Source: Datisca glomerata (Eukaryota; Streptophyta; Magnoliopsida; Cucurbitales; Datiscaceae). From it: a stretch of DNA of 64,000 bases. The DNA lies in the NCBI GenBank assembly GCA_003255025.1, contig QANY01006190.1, positions 186,001 to 250,000 on the forward strand, read 5' to 3'. Numbering within the stretch: position 1 is the first letter of the stretch; each line of letters begins with the position of its first letter. Below the pieces are notes generated by a model. The model was not told the origin of the DNA and did not search any database. It was given only the letters and a program-made list of their open reading frames with translations. A program made the position numbers and the translations under genes. This document shows, in pieces, positions 14,601-26,527 of the stretch.

Positions 14601-17401
14601 TAAGAATATAGTTAGAGATGCAAACTAAAAGAAAAGAAACACAGGTCTTGCAAGAAAAAATATCCTATAAAAGCATAAGGTAAGGACTGGCATAAAGATG
14701 CTTCACCAAATATTATGGTAAAACTAATATAAGATATATGCTTATTTCTCTACGTCAATTCTTTTGAAAAATAAAAGCAGAGAAAGCACAAGTCAGGACA
14801 ACTGAAGGTTAATCACAACGGGGATTCACATATGATTCTCAGCAACAAATAAGACATAATCATCGTTGCTAACAATTTAATGTTTTTTCTTTTTCTTTCT
14901 GAAGCTTGCATAAATCCCGCATACAACAATGTCTACACACAAAAAAAATATTTAAGCACATTCATGAGAAAAAAGAAACGGAACATATATGTTGTCGTGG
15001 AATATCAAATGATTCTTTTATGTGAGTGCAAGTACCACTCCTTCATTGGTTATACGCAGAAAAACAACGCATGATAAAAAACTATGGGGAACCAAATTGG
15101 GGACTACCATTAATCATGATAGCTTGTGCATATGTATTAGTCAGATTTTGACACCATATGACCACAAAGCTTGCTGCAAGAGTAATGACAATGCCTAGTG
15201 GGAGGGTCAGCCAGGCTACTTTAATTAGTCTCCTTGTATATTCTTCCACTGAAGTATCATGACTGCATGGCAAAAATCACGTAGTCCAATTAACAGCCAT
15301 AATGCTAAGGAGATTTCAATCACAATTCAAAAGGCAAACAAATGCATTTACCATAGTGATAGGTGAGCATTTTCATAAAAGATTAGTTTAGTATGTATTT
15401 CAAATCAATGCTTAAGGACATCATACTTTTGTCAGGGTGCTGAATATTTTAACATTGTACTAGTTATCACATAATCAAACAATTCAAGGAAAATGAGAAT
15501 GAAATTTAATACATTATTTAACAGCAATGGAGAATAACTTCCGAACGTTTTCAGGCATGGTATAAAATTAAAAATAGCATGTCAAAATATTAACTATACT
15601 TTGTCTCTTTCCAATCACGCCCTCTATAATTATTCGTTAAATATTTTATCTGTACTAAAGGACACAACTGACCCCCTTTTACTAAAGGGAGTGGTACTAA
15701 AGCTTTCATCCTAAATAAAAACCAATTAATACACTTAAAAAAACTATCGAAAGCAATTTTTTTAAAGATCTTGAATTGGTGACTCGAACTACAATTAAGC
15801 ATAGAGAACTAACTGGAAACGTAGTGTATAACTGTACATGACATTACACATTCATCTTAATGTACGCAAAACTCATCGGTATATGGAAAAAAGATGAATA
15901 CTAAAAGACATGGAAGTGATACACCAACGTTCAGAAGTATTTGAATTGTAAGCAATTTTCTCAAGTACATATATACTCAATTGACCAAAAGCATTTAAAG
16001 GAAATGTACCTGTAAAATAGTACTCTTAAATCGAGTACTTTGCCTTTCTTAGCTTTATAATCAATAACACAACAAGATTTTCATAATTGGATCAAATTAT
16101 AAAGCTCAAATTGCACCTAAGGAAGATATTAGGAGGTAGTTTTAAGCAATAGTTAATCAAATCAAATGAATGAACAACTTCACTTCGTAGTGACTCGATA
16201 AATAGATCTTTAATTTGAAAAAGTACCGCTTGATTTCCGCTCGCATGCATGCTCGCCGAAATCCCTCCCGACTAAGAAACAAGACACAAGTGACAAAGAG
16301 ATGAAACTGTACTGCATAAAGCTGTATAGAGAGAAGACATGTATCAATAGTAGCTTACAAACACCAAGGAGAAGTTAATAAGTTCACCTGGGAGCACTAA
16401 AAGAATACAGTGCATGTATGATGAAGGTAAGCATTGAACATAGGAAAGGAAAAAAATGAAACAGCGCATCTGTTCAAGTTCCATAAAGAGGCTCATTAAG
16501 AGAGAAAAATAATGATAGCTCACCTTCTTTAAGATATTCTACATTATTTTGCATGCTATAGCCTCGTTCCACAAACTGGCACATAAAATAGTGAATTTAA
16601 AAGGTCTCATTGAAATCATTGTCCCAAGATGGAGAAACAACAATTTTTTTCTCTCTACTTAAATTGTGCCCTCTAAAGTGTTTGAGACACTAGCCCATGA
16701 AGTTTGCAAAACCAAGACCATGGAGACTAGTGATCTAAATAATAGCCGCTAGTACATCTAGAAAATATTCCCCACATAAAATCAACTTTATAGTAACAAA
16801 ACAATCTCACACATCTATTTCTCGCGAAAGCACTATTAAAATTTTGGATAAAATTACCGCATAGTCCTCTTCAGTAAGGTGCCTCACGATCCACGAGTTG
16901 AATATGAACGGAATCCCCCTTGACAAGAACTGAGTAGCTAATCTCCAATTCCAACAATAAACAAAAAAGAGACATCAATCCACATAATTAAAATCCCAGT
17001 AGCTTAATAAACCAACTAATCAAGAACCCAAAAAGTTCCAAGTTCTAGCATTTACGTTATTAGAATTGAAGGCAAGAAAATACAATTCACATCTCTTTTT
17101 TTGTTTTATTTCGAGTAAAGCAGTTCAGCATCTTTTCAGAGTAGAGTAAAACTTATTATTCTAGGACCAGCTTCTTCTTTAGAAGAAACTAGAACGTCAG
17201 CTGCGAATTTTGCTCCCCCTTTCTTCCACTTTCTCAATTACCAAACAGAGAACCGAGGAATCCAACATCAAGTTTTTTAATGAAAGAAAATGAAGACTTA
17301 TAATTATACTGACCAAGTAAGTACTTGAAAGTGCGAGAGAGATTGGTCGATTCTTTGTCTCCGATAGTTCGTGATCCAGCTGCTGCTTCAGGCTTTGACA
17401 T
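8667..17401 (-). CDS. RFT1: RFT1 family protein (dolichol-linked oligosaccharide flipping)
   Basis: RFT1 is an ER multi-pass membrane protein required for Man5GlcNAc2-PP-dolichol to reach the lumenal side in N-glycosylation; whether it is itself the flippase is debated. I traced 14 exons by GT/AG sites and frame: 17401-17314, 16937-16858, 16321-16227, 15262-15108, 14183-14032, 13598-13480, 12363-12200, 12019-11945, 11328-11257, 10035-9898, 9576-9421, 9140-9088, 9012-8834, 8727-8667. They sum to 1,587 nt, 528 codons plus stop, with every phase consistent, close to the usual plant length. Family hallmarks: [12 protein letters not shown] (residues 73-84) after the first membrane segment, [18 protein letters not shown] (268-285), and CLPSGW in exon 13. 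Many hydrophobic stretches fit a polytopic protein. The start [18 protein letters not shown] opens exon 1. Nothing suggests inactivation. Exon 12's acceptor was chosen by frame and is the least certain junction. Confidence 0.93.
14353..14547. repeat. Tandem duplication of about 96 bp in RFT1 intron 4
   Basis: The unit starting CTGCACAAAACCTTAAC occurs at 14353 and again at 14449. The copies differ by only a few bases and a longer A run in the second. It lies wholly inside the intron between exons 4 and 5, so it should not change the protein. Confidence 0.85.
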
Positions 17402-19091
17402 TCTCTGACCCTTTGATCAAATTAGAATCTTTTTGAAATTAAAACGAGCAAAGCGTAGAAAAACTCATAATTCAATGCACTCATTCGCAATTCTGCACTT
17501 CAAGGCCTAAATGCATAGCTAGGCCTGCAGAAGAAGAGTAATCAGATGCTAGGCTCGTGGTTAAATATACAATGGATTTCACAGCAAAACAAATGGTACA
17601 TTCCAGTTTTCCACCTCCTTTCACCTATTGTGCCACCTCTCACACTACCTCTCGCACTACCTCTGCCCGCCTCGCTGCCAGGACGACTGGCTTGCCGCTG
17701 TGTTTTTCTTATGTATTCTCACAAGTCCGAAATCGGAAAGAGCTCACTACGTTCACTTGAGGGACGGTCCGATAAATTTTTCACGACTTTCGAAAAACAA
17801 TTAGAAATAAAAAGGGAAATAGATAAAATTTTAGGTTAAATTCAATTGGTACACCTAAAATTTCACGCGTTAACAATTCATTTCTAAAAAAAATTTCACC
17901 TCAAATAACTTTAATATTTATAGGTTAACTATTTACGCATCTGATCTCTAACAGGCGTTATGAACTAACTGATGGTAATGTTATCAATTTTATTTAACTC
18001 AAAATAATAATAATAATAATAGAAAAATTACTAATTTAAAAAATCTCAATTTGATCATTCTAACTTATTTAATATCTGAATATAGTTATTCTTTCACTTT
18101 TCATAAACAAAATTTAACAGAGACGTCGATATAGCGCGTTAAATATTGATGTGACATCTTGATATCGTAAATGCACAATCATCAACAAATAAATCATTTA
18201 TCTATCTTCCAACTAACCTAAGTTACCTTTTTACTTTTTGAAATTGTGAACAAAAATATCTTAACAACGGAAGCGACAACGGGATTGAAAATAGAAACTA
18301 AAGTGAAAAAAGTTGGAAGCAAAATTACATGGCGAGTCACATAATCATAAGGATATGAGAGTACGTTTTATGGAGAATTTTACGGAATTCAAGTTGAGCT
18401 CCATATCAAAAGTATGATAATCTTTGTACAAGAAAATAACTTAATCATGTCTTTCAAATTCAATTTCTTTTTAAACTGTATAGATTTACATAGCATATTA
18501 TATATATTTAAAAATATATAGATGTCTACTGCTTGAAGAATTTTGCAAAACTTGATTTGGAGTTCTTGAGAAAAAAATTATGACAATTCTCATGGAGCCT
18601 GCTCAGGAAAGCAGATTATGCGGAACAATCAATTTTGAAAAATAAACTATATTTACTCGAATCCAACTACATGGTGAATCTTACATCATCGGAAAGATAC
18701 AAAAGACTACTTATTGGATAATTTAAGGGCATTCAATTTGGAGATTTCGATCAAAAGTTACGGTAACTTTTGATCCATATCACTCAGAAAAGATACATAT
18801 ACATATATATATACTTCTTGAATAAATTTGTAGAACTTGATTTGGAGCTCCCGAAGAAGAGTTATAATAATTTTCATGAAGGCTGTTCAAGAAGATAGAT
18901 TATGCAGAACATACAAATTTGGAAATTACACAGCGTAAATTGAAGCTAATTACATGGAGGATTATATACAATCAGAAGCATATGAAAATCGACTTTTAGA
19001 AGAATCTTACATAATTTGATCTGGAGCTTTCAACCAAAACTTATGGCATGATAACGTGTAGGCTGTCAACTCTCTCTCTTCTTCGACAATA
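17402..19091. other. RFT1 upstream region and degenerate repeat DNA
   Basis: 17402 to about 17540 is the probable RFT1 leader and promoter; I see no convincing TATA box. From about 18240 the DNA has the look of old retrotransposon noncoding sequence. A block starting AACTTGATTTGGAG occurs at 18549 and, diverged, at 18834 (offset 285 bp), each followed by a CAGATTATG or TAGATTATG stretch. No coding domain is visible. Confidence 0.5.
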
Positions 19092-19405
19092 GAACTAAGG
19101 GCGTAAATCATTGGGAGGAGCAATTCATAAGTCCTACTCTAAGAAAGAAATTGGGAGGGGTAGTTTATAAGTTTTACTTTCATAATGAACTAAGAGCGTG
19201 AGTCTTTGGGAGGGACAATTCATAAGTCCTACTCTTAGAATGAACTAATGGCGTAAGTCATTGGAATGGACAGTTCATAAGTTCTACTCTTAGAAGGAAC
19301 TAAGAGTGTAAGTTCTTGGGAGGAGCAGTTCATATGTCCTACTCCTAGAAGGAACTAAGGGCATAAGTTCTTGGGAGGGGCAGTTCACAAGTCCTACTAT
19401 CATAA
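19092..19405. repeat. Tandem array, 55-bp unit
   Basis: Units beginning GAACTAAG or GAACTAATG start at 19187, 19242, 19297 and 19352, an exact 55-bp spacing. An earlier, partly deleted copy starts at 19092. The unit also contains TTGGGAGG and a CAGTTCATAAGTCCTACTC-like stretch. The period is not a multiple of three, so it is noncoding. Confidence 0.9.
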
Positions 19406-19665
19406 GAAAATTAAAATAGGGCAATGGTTCCACTGAAAGAGCCTGAGTCCTTAGGAGTGTCTACGTACACTGTTCTCAGAAGAAAATTAAAACAGGGTCA
19501 TGTTTGAGTGAATGAGCCTAAGTCCTTGGGAGCGTATACGTACGCCGTTCTCAGAAGGAAATTGAAACGGGTCCATGGTACCGCTGAAGGAGCCTAAGCC
19601 CTTGGGAGCGTCTACGTGTACGCCGTTTTCAAAAGGAAATTGAAACAGGGCTATGGTTCCACTGA
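19406..19665. repeat. Tandem array, 76-78 bp unit
   Basis: Units beginning GAAAATTAAAA or GAAATTGAAA start at 19406, 19482, 19558 and 19636. Each holds a GAGCCTAAGTCCTTGGGAGC-like block, a CTACGTACGCCGTTCTC-like block and AGAAGG. One diverged outlying copy lies at about 20860-20940, beyond the next array. Confidence 0.85.
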
Positions 19666-19719
19666 ATGAGCAAAAAAAGGGCTACGAAGAAAAACACGCA
19701 GGGGATGAAACAAAATGTA

Positions 19720-20420
19720 AGAAGGAAAATTAAATGTCTTCAGAACGAAAAAAGGAAATGTCTTCAGAACGAGAAACCCTTCAGAATAGAAAAAAATGTC
19801 TTCTGAACATAAAAGAAAAGAAGTTAAGGAAAAACCTTTAGCTCGGTAAAAAAACACTGAGAAAAGAAGAGCGGAGTAAATGAAGGCAGAAAAGAAGAGC
19901 TGGAGAGTGGAAAAGGAAATGTCTTCAGAACGGGAAAGTCTGAAGAATGGAAAAGGAAACATCTTCAGGACGGGAAAGTCTGGAGAACGAAAAATTAAGT
20001 GTCTTCCAAATGGAAAAATGAAATGTCTTTAGAACGGGAAAGTCTGGAGAACAGAAAAATAAATGTATTCTGAACAAAAAATAAGATCTGGAGAACGGAA
20101 AATGAATTATTTTCAGAACGAGAAAGTCTGAAGAACGAAAAAGGAAATGTCTTTAGAACGGGAAAGTCTAAAGAACAAAAATGAAACGTCTTTATGACGG
20201 GAAAGTCTGGAAAATGAAAAAAGAAATGTCTTTAGAATGGAACATGCAATGTCTTCAGAACGGAAAAGTCTGGAGAATGGAAAAGGAAATGTCTTCAGAA
20301 AGGGGAAGTCTGAAGAACGGAAAGGAAACATCCTCAAAACGGAAAAGTCTGGAGAACGAAAAAAGAAATGTCTTAAGAATGGAAAAATCTTCAGAACAAA
20401 AAAGAAAAAAAGTTGAGAAA
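19720..20420. repeat. Purine-rich tandem array, about 40-bp unit
   Basis: The recurring unit combines AAATGTCTTCAGAACGGGAA with AGTCTGGAGAACGGAAAAGG; spacing is about 40 bp with small indels. The + strand is strongly purine-rich, so both strands show long low-complexity frames (Lys/Glu-rich on +, Phe/Ser-rich on -) that are not genes. GA-rich DNA with decayed units continues to about 20640. Confidence 0.85.
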
Positions 20421-21349
20421 ATAATTTCAGAATAGAAAAGAAAAGAAGTTGAGGAAAGACCTTCAGCTCAGTAAAGAAACGTTGAGAAAAGAAGAGTTGA
20501 GTAAAGACTGGCAGAAAAGAATAGCTAAAGAACGGAGCTGAGAAAAAAATGGCCAGGAGTAAAGGAAAAAAAAGCGAGAAAAGGAAGTTAAAAATTGAAA
20601 TCAAAAGAAGAAAATAAGGAAACCGGAAAAACTCTACCAATAAGTCTGTAGCAAGGAAAATGGAAAAAATTCTACCAATAGAAGCGGGGCATCAAACTCA
20701 AGCTCCTGCAATGAAATTATAAAACGGTACACTTGCTTGTTACTCGTTTCAATTATTATATTATTCTTGTACAATATCCATGTCACAGATCTTATCGTAC
20801 GAGAGAAGGAAAATGAAAAATGAAGAAATGAGGAAAACTCTATCGATGAGCCCGTAAGAAATCAAAACTAGGCAATGGCTCCATGAAATGAGCATAAGTC
20901 CTTAAGAGTGTCCACATACATCACTCTTAGAAGGAAATTAGAAACTTCAAAACAGAGATATACTAGTTTAAACGGATCAGACGATGCTCAAATAATTCAT
21001 AATGGAAACGATTGAAGAAAGTAAAGATGAAATATTTCTTGAAACTTAACGGATGACCTGAAACTCAAGGCCAAAGCGGGACCATGTTTGTTTATTTGAA
21101 CCTAAAGCCTTTTAGAATGAACATGCAAAATCTCACATGACACACGACATGATCTAGACTGAAGATTCTATTAAAAAAATAAGAGAAGCAAACCTACCAA
21201 AATTAGACAGAACTTTGCCGAAGCACAATGGGGGGAGTGAATGAATAGGTAAAAAATATTTCCTGCCACATGGAACAAAAGGGACTCACCCAGGACTCAT
21301 GAGAAGCGTCGAGAAAGCAGAAACGGATGACTGGTTGAAGTCGCGAGAC

Positions 21350-21473
21350 ATCTCGAGAATGGGAGATCATCGCTTCCAGAATGGGAACCGATATCTCAAG
21401 AACGGGAGATCATCGCCTCTAGAACGAGAATCGACATCTCGAGAACTAAAGATCATCGCCTCCAGAATAAGAC
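21350..21473. repeat. Tandem array, 43-bp unit, three copies
   Basis: Units beginning ATCTCGAGAA or ATCTCAAGAA start at 21350, 21393 and 21436, an exact 43-bp spacing. Each contains AGATCATCGC and a CCAGAA or CTAGAA block. It lies just before the pararetroviral remnant. Confidence 0.85.
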
Positions 21474-21540
21474 TCCAGAGCTATCAAGGCCACCTTGCAT
21501 CATTAGATCATTTATCGCCTCCAAAATCAGTCATTTGATC

Positions 21541-23530
21541 TTCATTTTCCCAACTCTACTCAAGATGCCCTTTTTGCGGTTTCTGACAGAGCAAATGATA
21601 CATCTATCATCCAGATCCCTCGACATATCTCTAAATCCGAACTCACACAACTAATACTTTTCGAATGGATCAATAACTATGAACGACAGTTTCATGCCAT
21701 CCAACGTGATGTTCATACTTCTACCCCTCCTAAGGTGCACCGACTCCCTAATAAGACCATTAAAACCATCCTTGCCATACCTGGTACAACATAGCCTTCT
21801 TCTTCCAGACCTGTGTTTTCTGGAAGTATTATAACCATCACTCCTGCTTACACGCCCTCGCGAAACTGTCCTCCCATAGCCTGTATTGATCATGGGCTCA
21901 ACCTTGTTATGTGTCCCATGTAAATGGACATTTCATCTGGGGTGTTTCCCCAGACAGATGCCACCCTGAGTGCGACTGTGATGAACTTATCTAGGAAGAA
22001 ACAGATATTGATGATGACTCGTGGTATCAAAAGGCTCCTCCAACCCGCAAGAGGGACATTTTGCAAAAAACTGTCCCCATAAAACCAAAAGAGATATTCA
22101 GATGCTGCAACATTTACAAACAATGCTTCTCCTACAAAACGATGAAAATATTGACTCTGATGTGGAAGATCAAGCTAACCGCAATGAGGACACTCAATAT
22201 GTCTTACCATACTCCTCCGATGCGGCCAGCTGTTCATCTGAGTTCGCTACCTCCTCAGACTCTGACACATCGGATAATGCTACTCCCATCCTTTGCTTGG
22301 GATATCTTGGGGTCGTACATGACCCTCCCAAAGAGAAAGCTGTATCCATCAAACCACATATTGAAATCAAGCTTCTTCTGATAAATTTGCAAAAGGTGTT
22401 CCAACCATTGGATTTTTAAATTCTGGTTCTTGCAGAACAGTCATGAAACTATGCCTTCTACCTTCTAAAGAGTGGGTTTTTTATAATCAATATTTCTCTA
22501 CTGTTAATGGCAGTTTATTCAAAATTGAGTGGATTACAAAAAGACGTATTGGTCTTCAATTCTTCTCAAACTGCATTCTCTGGATTAAAGTGTCAGGCAG
22601 TGATCTTCCCAGCAAAGATATATTAATTGGTTTTTATGCTTTCTCCCGCACCAAGAAACTCCACATTTTATCCACTGGGATCCAATATAAAAGTTTATTC
22701 CGTGCTTATACCTCTGTTGCCAGTCTCCTCAAGCTTCAACAAGTTCCTCATACTTATACCTATCTCCGTGACTAGATTCTTCCATACTGTGCTGATAGGC
22801 ATGAGTTTTCCCATACTTCCCCTCTCTGAAAAAATCCTGCATTCTTTATTCGTCTTCCGTTCAAACGCAATGAAGATCTCAATCCTACCAAGGCCACTCA
22901 TCCTGGCATGAATCCTGATGATCTTGCATTGCCCGAGAAGAATTTCCATCTCTTCTTCAGCAAGGGCTTATTGAGCCCACGAAATGTAATTGGGCCTGTC
23001 AGGTTTTTTATGTTGAAAAAAGAGCTGAACTCAAACGTGGGAAAAAGAGGTTGATGATAGACTACAAGCCTCTCAACCTATTTCTCCAAGATGATAAGTT
23101 TCCTCTTCCAAAGCCAAATAGTTTATCTGTCCATCTCAAACGGGCCAAGATATTCTCCAAGTCTGACCTTAAAGCTGGGTTTTGACAGTTAGACATTCAT
23201 CTTGAGGACCTGTATAAGACCACTTTTTGTATACCGAATGCCCAGTATCAGTGGACCGTCATGTCATTTGGTCTGAAAGTAGTACCTTCGCTCTTCAAAA
23301 AAGCCATGACCCAGATGTTTGAGCCCATTTTGCACAGTGTCTTAGTTTACATCGATGACATTCTGCTCTTCTCTGAAGATTCACCTTCTCATCCATTCTT
23401 ATTATCTCAGTTTATTGATCTCATCATACATTATGGGATTATGCTCTCAGCCAAGAAGGTCAAAATTGGTGCTACCCATATTGAATTTATGGGTATGATA
23501 TTTAAAAATGGGTGCTACCCATATATGTAA
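21541..23530 (+). pseudogene. Endogenous caulimovirid polyprotein remnant
   Basis: This is an integrated pararetrovirus relic, most like the petuvirus/florendovirus group by my reading of the polyprotein layout. In order: a weak capsid-like stretch (about 21560-21790); a partial zinc knuckle (GHFAKNCPHK, about 22050) followed by an acidic, Ser-rich tract; a protease-to-RT linker with SGSDLPSKDILIGF (about 22600); and reverse transcriptase from about 23035. The reading frame changes repeatedly and stops interrupt it, including one in the RT at about 23185. I see no movement-protein part and no RNase H after the RT. It is a fossil with no coding capacity for a virus. Confidence 0.7.
23035..23530 (+). 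pseudogene. Reverse transcriptase domain of the caulimovirid remnant
   Basis: The stretch contains the RT finger/palm pattern (LMIDYKPLN, KSDLKAGF, QWTVMSFGLK) and the catalytic box YIDD at about 23349, followed by GIMLSAKK and EFMGMIF. A stop codon splits it at about 23185. It ends abruptly at 23530 in unrelated AT-rich sequence, so RNase H and everything after are missing. Confidence 0.75.
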
Positions 23531-23989
23531 ACAACAATTATATTAATGATGAAAAAAGTGATGTGTCTTGAAAACGTGTGTAAGCCATCCATTTATTAAA
23601 TTAACTTTGAAAACTTTTACATTTGTTGTAATTTCTTTAAAACTTCATAGATTTAGACGGTTGAGCTCAAATCTCGATAGATTATACTTATTCGACACAA
23701 GTACTAGGAAAATAAGCCATCAACTTTTAACATGGACGGTATAGACCTAACATAACTTCTCATATTCTGACGAACAAGAAATGATCTGTATCGATAAAAG
23801 AAGTTTATTTCACTTACGTTTTCACTACATTTACTTTCACTTTAGTAAGAATACAAGTAACATGTAACTACACATACATATAACAATTAAAATGTTTATG
23901 TTTCTAAGTTTGTGCTTTATGTGTGCCATAGAATGCTAACTATAGTATAATGAACACTATAATGAGTTGTAAAAAATGAAGCTCTCCTG

Positions 23990-24330
23990 TGATTTTTCTT
24001 CTGCTATTTCCTTCTCCTCTCCACTATCCTGTCTTCTTTCCACTTCTCCTTTCCTTTTTCCCCTTTCTTCTTCTACTCTCCTCTCTTATACTTTCACCCG
24101 CTTCTTTTTTTTTTCTTTCTTTCTTTCCCCTTCTCCTTGGTGTTTTCATTTTCTTTCTGCTCTTTTATATTTCCCCTACCCCATTTCTTTTTTTCTTCTT
24201 TTTTCTTTCCCCATCTCCTTTGTTTTTCCCTACCCATCTCCCTTGTTCTCTCACGATCTTCTCCTTCCCTTCTCCTTTTCTTTGCTTTTTTGTCTGTTCT
24301 GCTTTTGTGCTTCTGTGCAGACTTCCTCCT
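23990..24330. repeat. Polypyrimidine (CT-rich) tract
   Basis: About 340 bp of almost pure C and T on the + strand with no fixed period. It creates long Ser/Phe/Leu frames in all three + frames, which marks them as artefacts. It could be a leader of an unrecognised transcript, but no coding exon follows that I can recognise. Confidence 0.6.
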
Positions 24331-26527
24331 TCTGATCTGAAAGGTTTTGTTTCTACCTTGTTTGTGTAGATTCTACCTTCTCTAGATCTTTGATTTTGGA
24401 GATTTTTTTTCTTCAGATCTAGTCTCAATGGAGTTTTTAAGACTTGATTTGGGTATGACACATCCTGAGATTAACTAGATCTGTTTAAAATTTTACATAT
24501 CTTCATGTGAATAAGCTTTTCAGTGTTAGAGAGTTGAACCGTGATTGCTCGGTGGAAGATCTTCAGAACGAGCCGATTGAGCTTTATCTTTATGTACTAA
24601 TTATGTACATGTTTCTCTTCCTGTGCGTTAGTATGTTCTTATTGATATGTTCTGACATTTGTAATGGTTTATTTTATTTAAATCATTTAATTTTATTTCA
24701 GATTTTAGATCGTTTGTGACTCTGTCATTTTAATGAAATTGTACATTTATCTTAAAAACAAAAAGAGTTGTAAAAAAGGAACACCATAAGGTTATATAGG
24801 ATTTTTTATTTAAGTCCGTGAATCAAACTCTTTAGAGCTTGTTCGAGCCCTTTCATCTTTGGCGATGAATCTTTCTGAGTATGGTGTTGCAAGGAGTTGT
24901 CGTCTTTAAATATTTGCAACTAGCATCATAGGAAGAGTTGTCCCCCATCTTTCATTTTAGATATTCTCTTTCTAGAGTTTTCTTTGAAGTTAGCTGGTTT
25001 CAAATAATAATAAGGTTAAAAATAAAAAATATGCCCCATTAGTTTGAGAAACTTAACCAATTTTCATCAAAATTGATGAAAATTTAACTTTTTTTTTTAT
25101 CATTTTTATTATTTCCCAAAAGAGAGAAGACTCCATTAATTCCCTCTATTTACCTTATCTCCTTTTACTTTTAGATTATTTTTCTTATACAAATAACTCC
25201 TTTTATTTCTCCATTTTGTAGACCTCTATATTCACATTCATTCTCCTCTTCATTATTTTTAGACCGCATTGTGTGAGATAATCTCAAAATCACAAAAATC
25301 AAGACAAAAGAAACACAAAAATATAAAGAACTTGACTTTCTCAAAGAGAATCATTAAGAAACTGTGAGAAAATTTAACCTTTTGATCCTCCAATGTCAAA
25401 TCCTAAGTTTTCCCCTTTGCTTCCACTTTCTCATTGTATGCTTCTCTCATGAGAACTATCTCTCTCAATTACAAAAGAGACAATAAATAATAATAAAAAT
25501 GTAAAAGTAAATTTAAAGGAAAAAAATATAAATTTAATTTAATTATCTAACAATGTTAACTTACGTTAATGGAAGTTAGTCACGCGCTACTCACGTGTGG
25601 TTCAATGTCATATTAAATGAAGAATTCTCACAGAGTGAGGTATTTTGAAGCTTTTCAAACTACATGATGTAAAAATATGAAAAATAAATATAAGAATATA
25701 ATTTACATTTTGATCAAACTACATTCATATATTTTATATTTTAATACAATAATAATAAGTATATAATATCGTTGTTTGTGATAGACCATAAGCTCAACTA
25801 GATATTAAAAATCACAATAAGAATAATATTATGAATTTAATATTTAAATAAAACATGAGTAAGCAAAGAATTTATCCAATCTTAACTTATGGTTCATCTA
25901 TTCGACTCTACAACTTCAAGGTGTGAAATAGTAGAGACTTTACAACTTCGAAGTGTGAAATAGTAGAGATTTAAAGCACTCTATTAACTCATCTTGTTGC
26001 TTATTGAACAATTGAAATTATTATTTTCAATAACCTATTATTCTTTACTCTAATTACATTTTTAGATGTGTCAGGGTTAGCCTTCCAAATTAAATTGCAC
26101 CAACAATTGCTGAACACTAAGGCAATATGATTTAGATATGTAACAAATCAGCTTAGAAGAAAACCTCAAAATCCTATGGTATTCCTTTCGGATATACAAG
26201 CCTTTACAAAATAGGCTCATCCACAATATTCTCAGAAGGATATTTAACAGTACTATCAAAGTTTTAAGAAAAGACCCCCATATGAACAACCCCAGATATC
26301 TTCTCTAGCCAACAATTAGATGAACAAATATTATTTTTCTACTCCGAACCAAAAAAAAGAAAAAAGGGGGTCAAGAATGAATGTCCTAAGTCAGCCTTTT
26401 TACCGAGTCTCCTAGCTATTCACCGAAGATCCCCTCACGTATATAGCAGTATCACTATCAGGTCATCGTTTGAAGTAGTTAGTTATCGTTCCTAGTAATG
26501 TTTTTAGTAACGGCAATGACATAGCAA
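24331..26527. other. AT-rich intergenic DNA downstream of RPC4
   Basis: No gene or element recognised. The part just below 26527 is the likely RPC4 3' untranslated region. Before that the DNA is mostly A/T with poly-A and poly-T runs. Confidence 0.5.
25911..25974. repeat. Two-copy 32-bp tandem repeat
   Basis: The unit starting CAACTTCAAGGTGTGAAATA begins at 25911 and again, with a few changes, at 25943. Confidence 0.85.

Noticed and set aside
17546..17839. Open + frames just upstream of RFT1
   Set aside because: They are short, overlap each other in different frames and lie in the presumed RFT1 promoter; no domain seen.
20113..20640. 175-codon Phe/Ser-rich minus-strand frame
   Set aside because: It is produced by the 40-bp purine-rich tandem array; the period is not a multiple of three and no domain is present.
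23976..24369. Three overlapping Ser/Leu/Phe-rich + frames
   Set aside because: A pure polypyrimidine tract opens all frames equally; there is no sign of selection for one.
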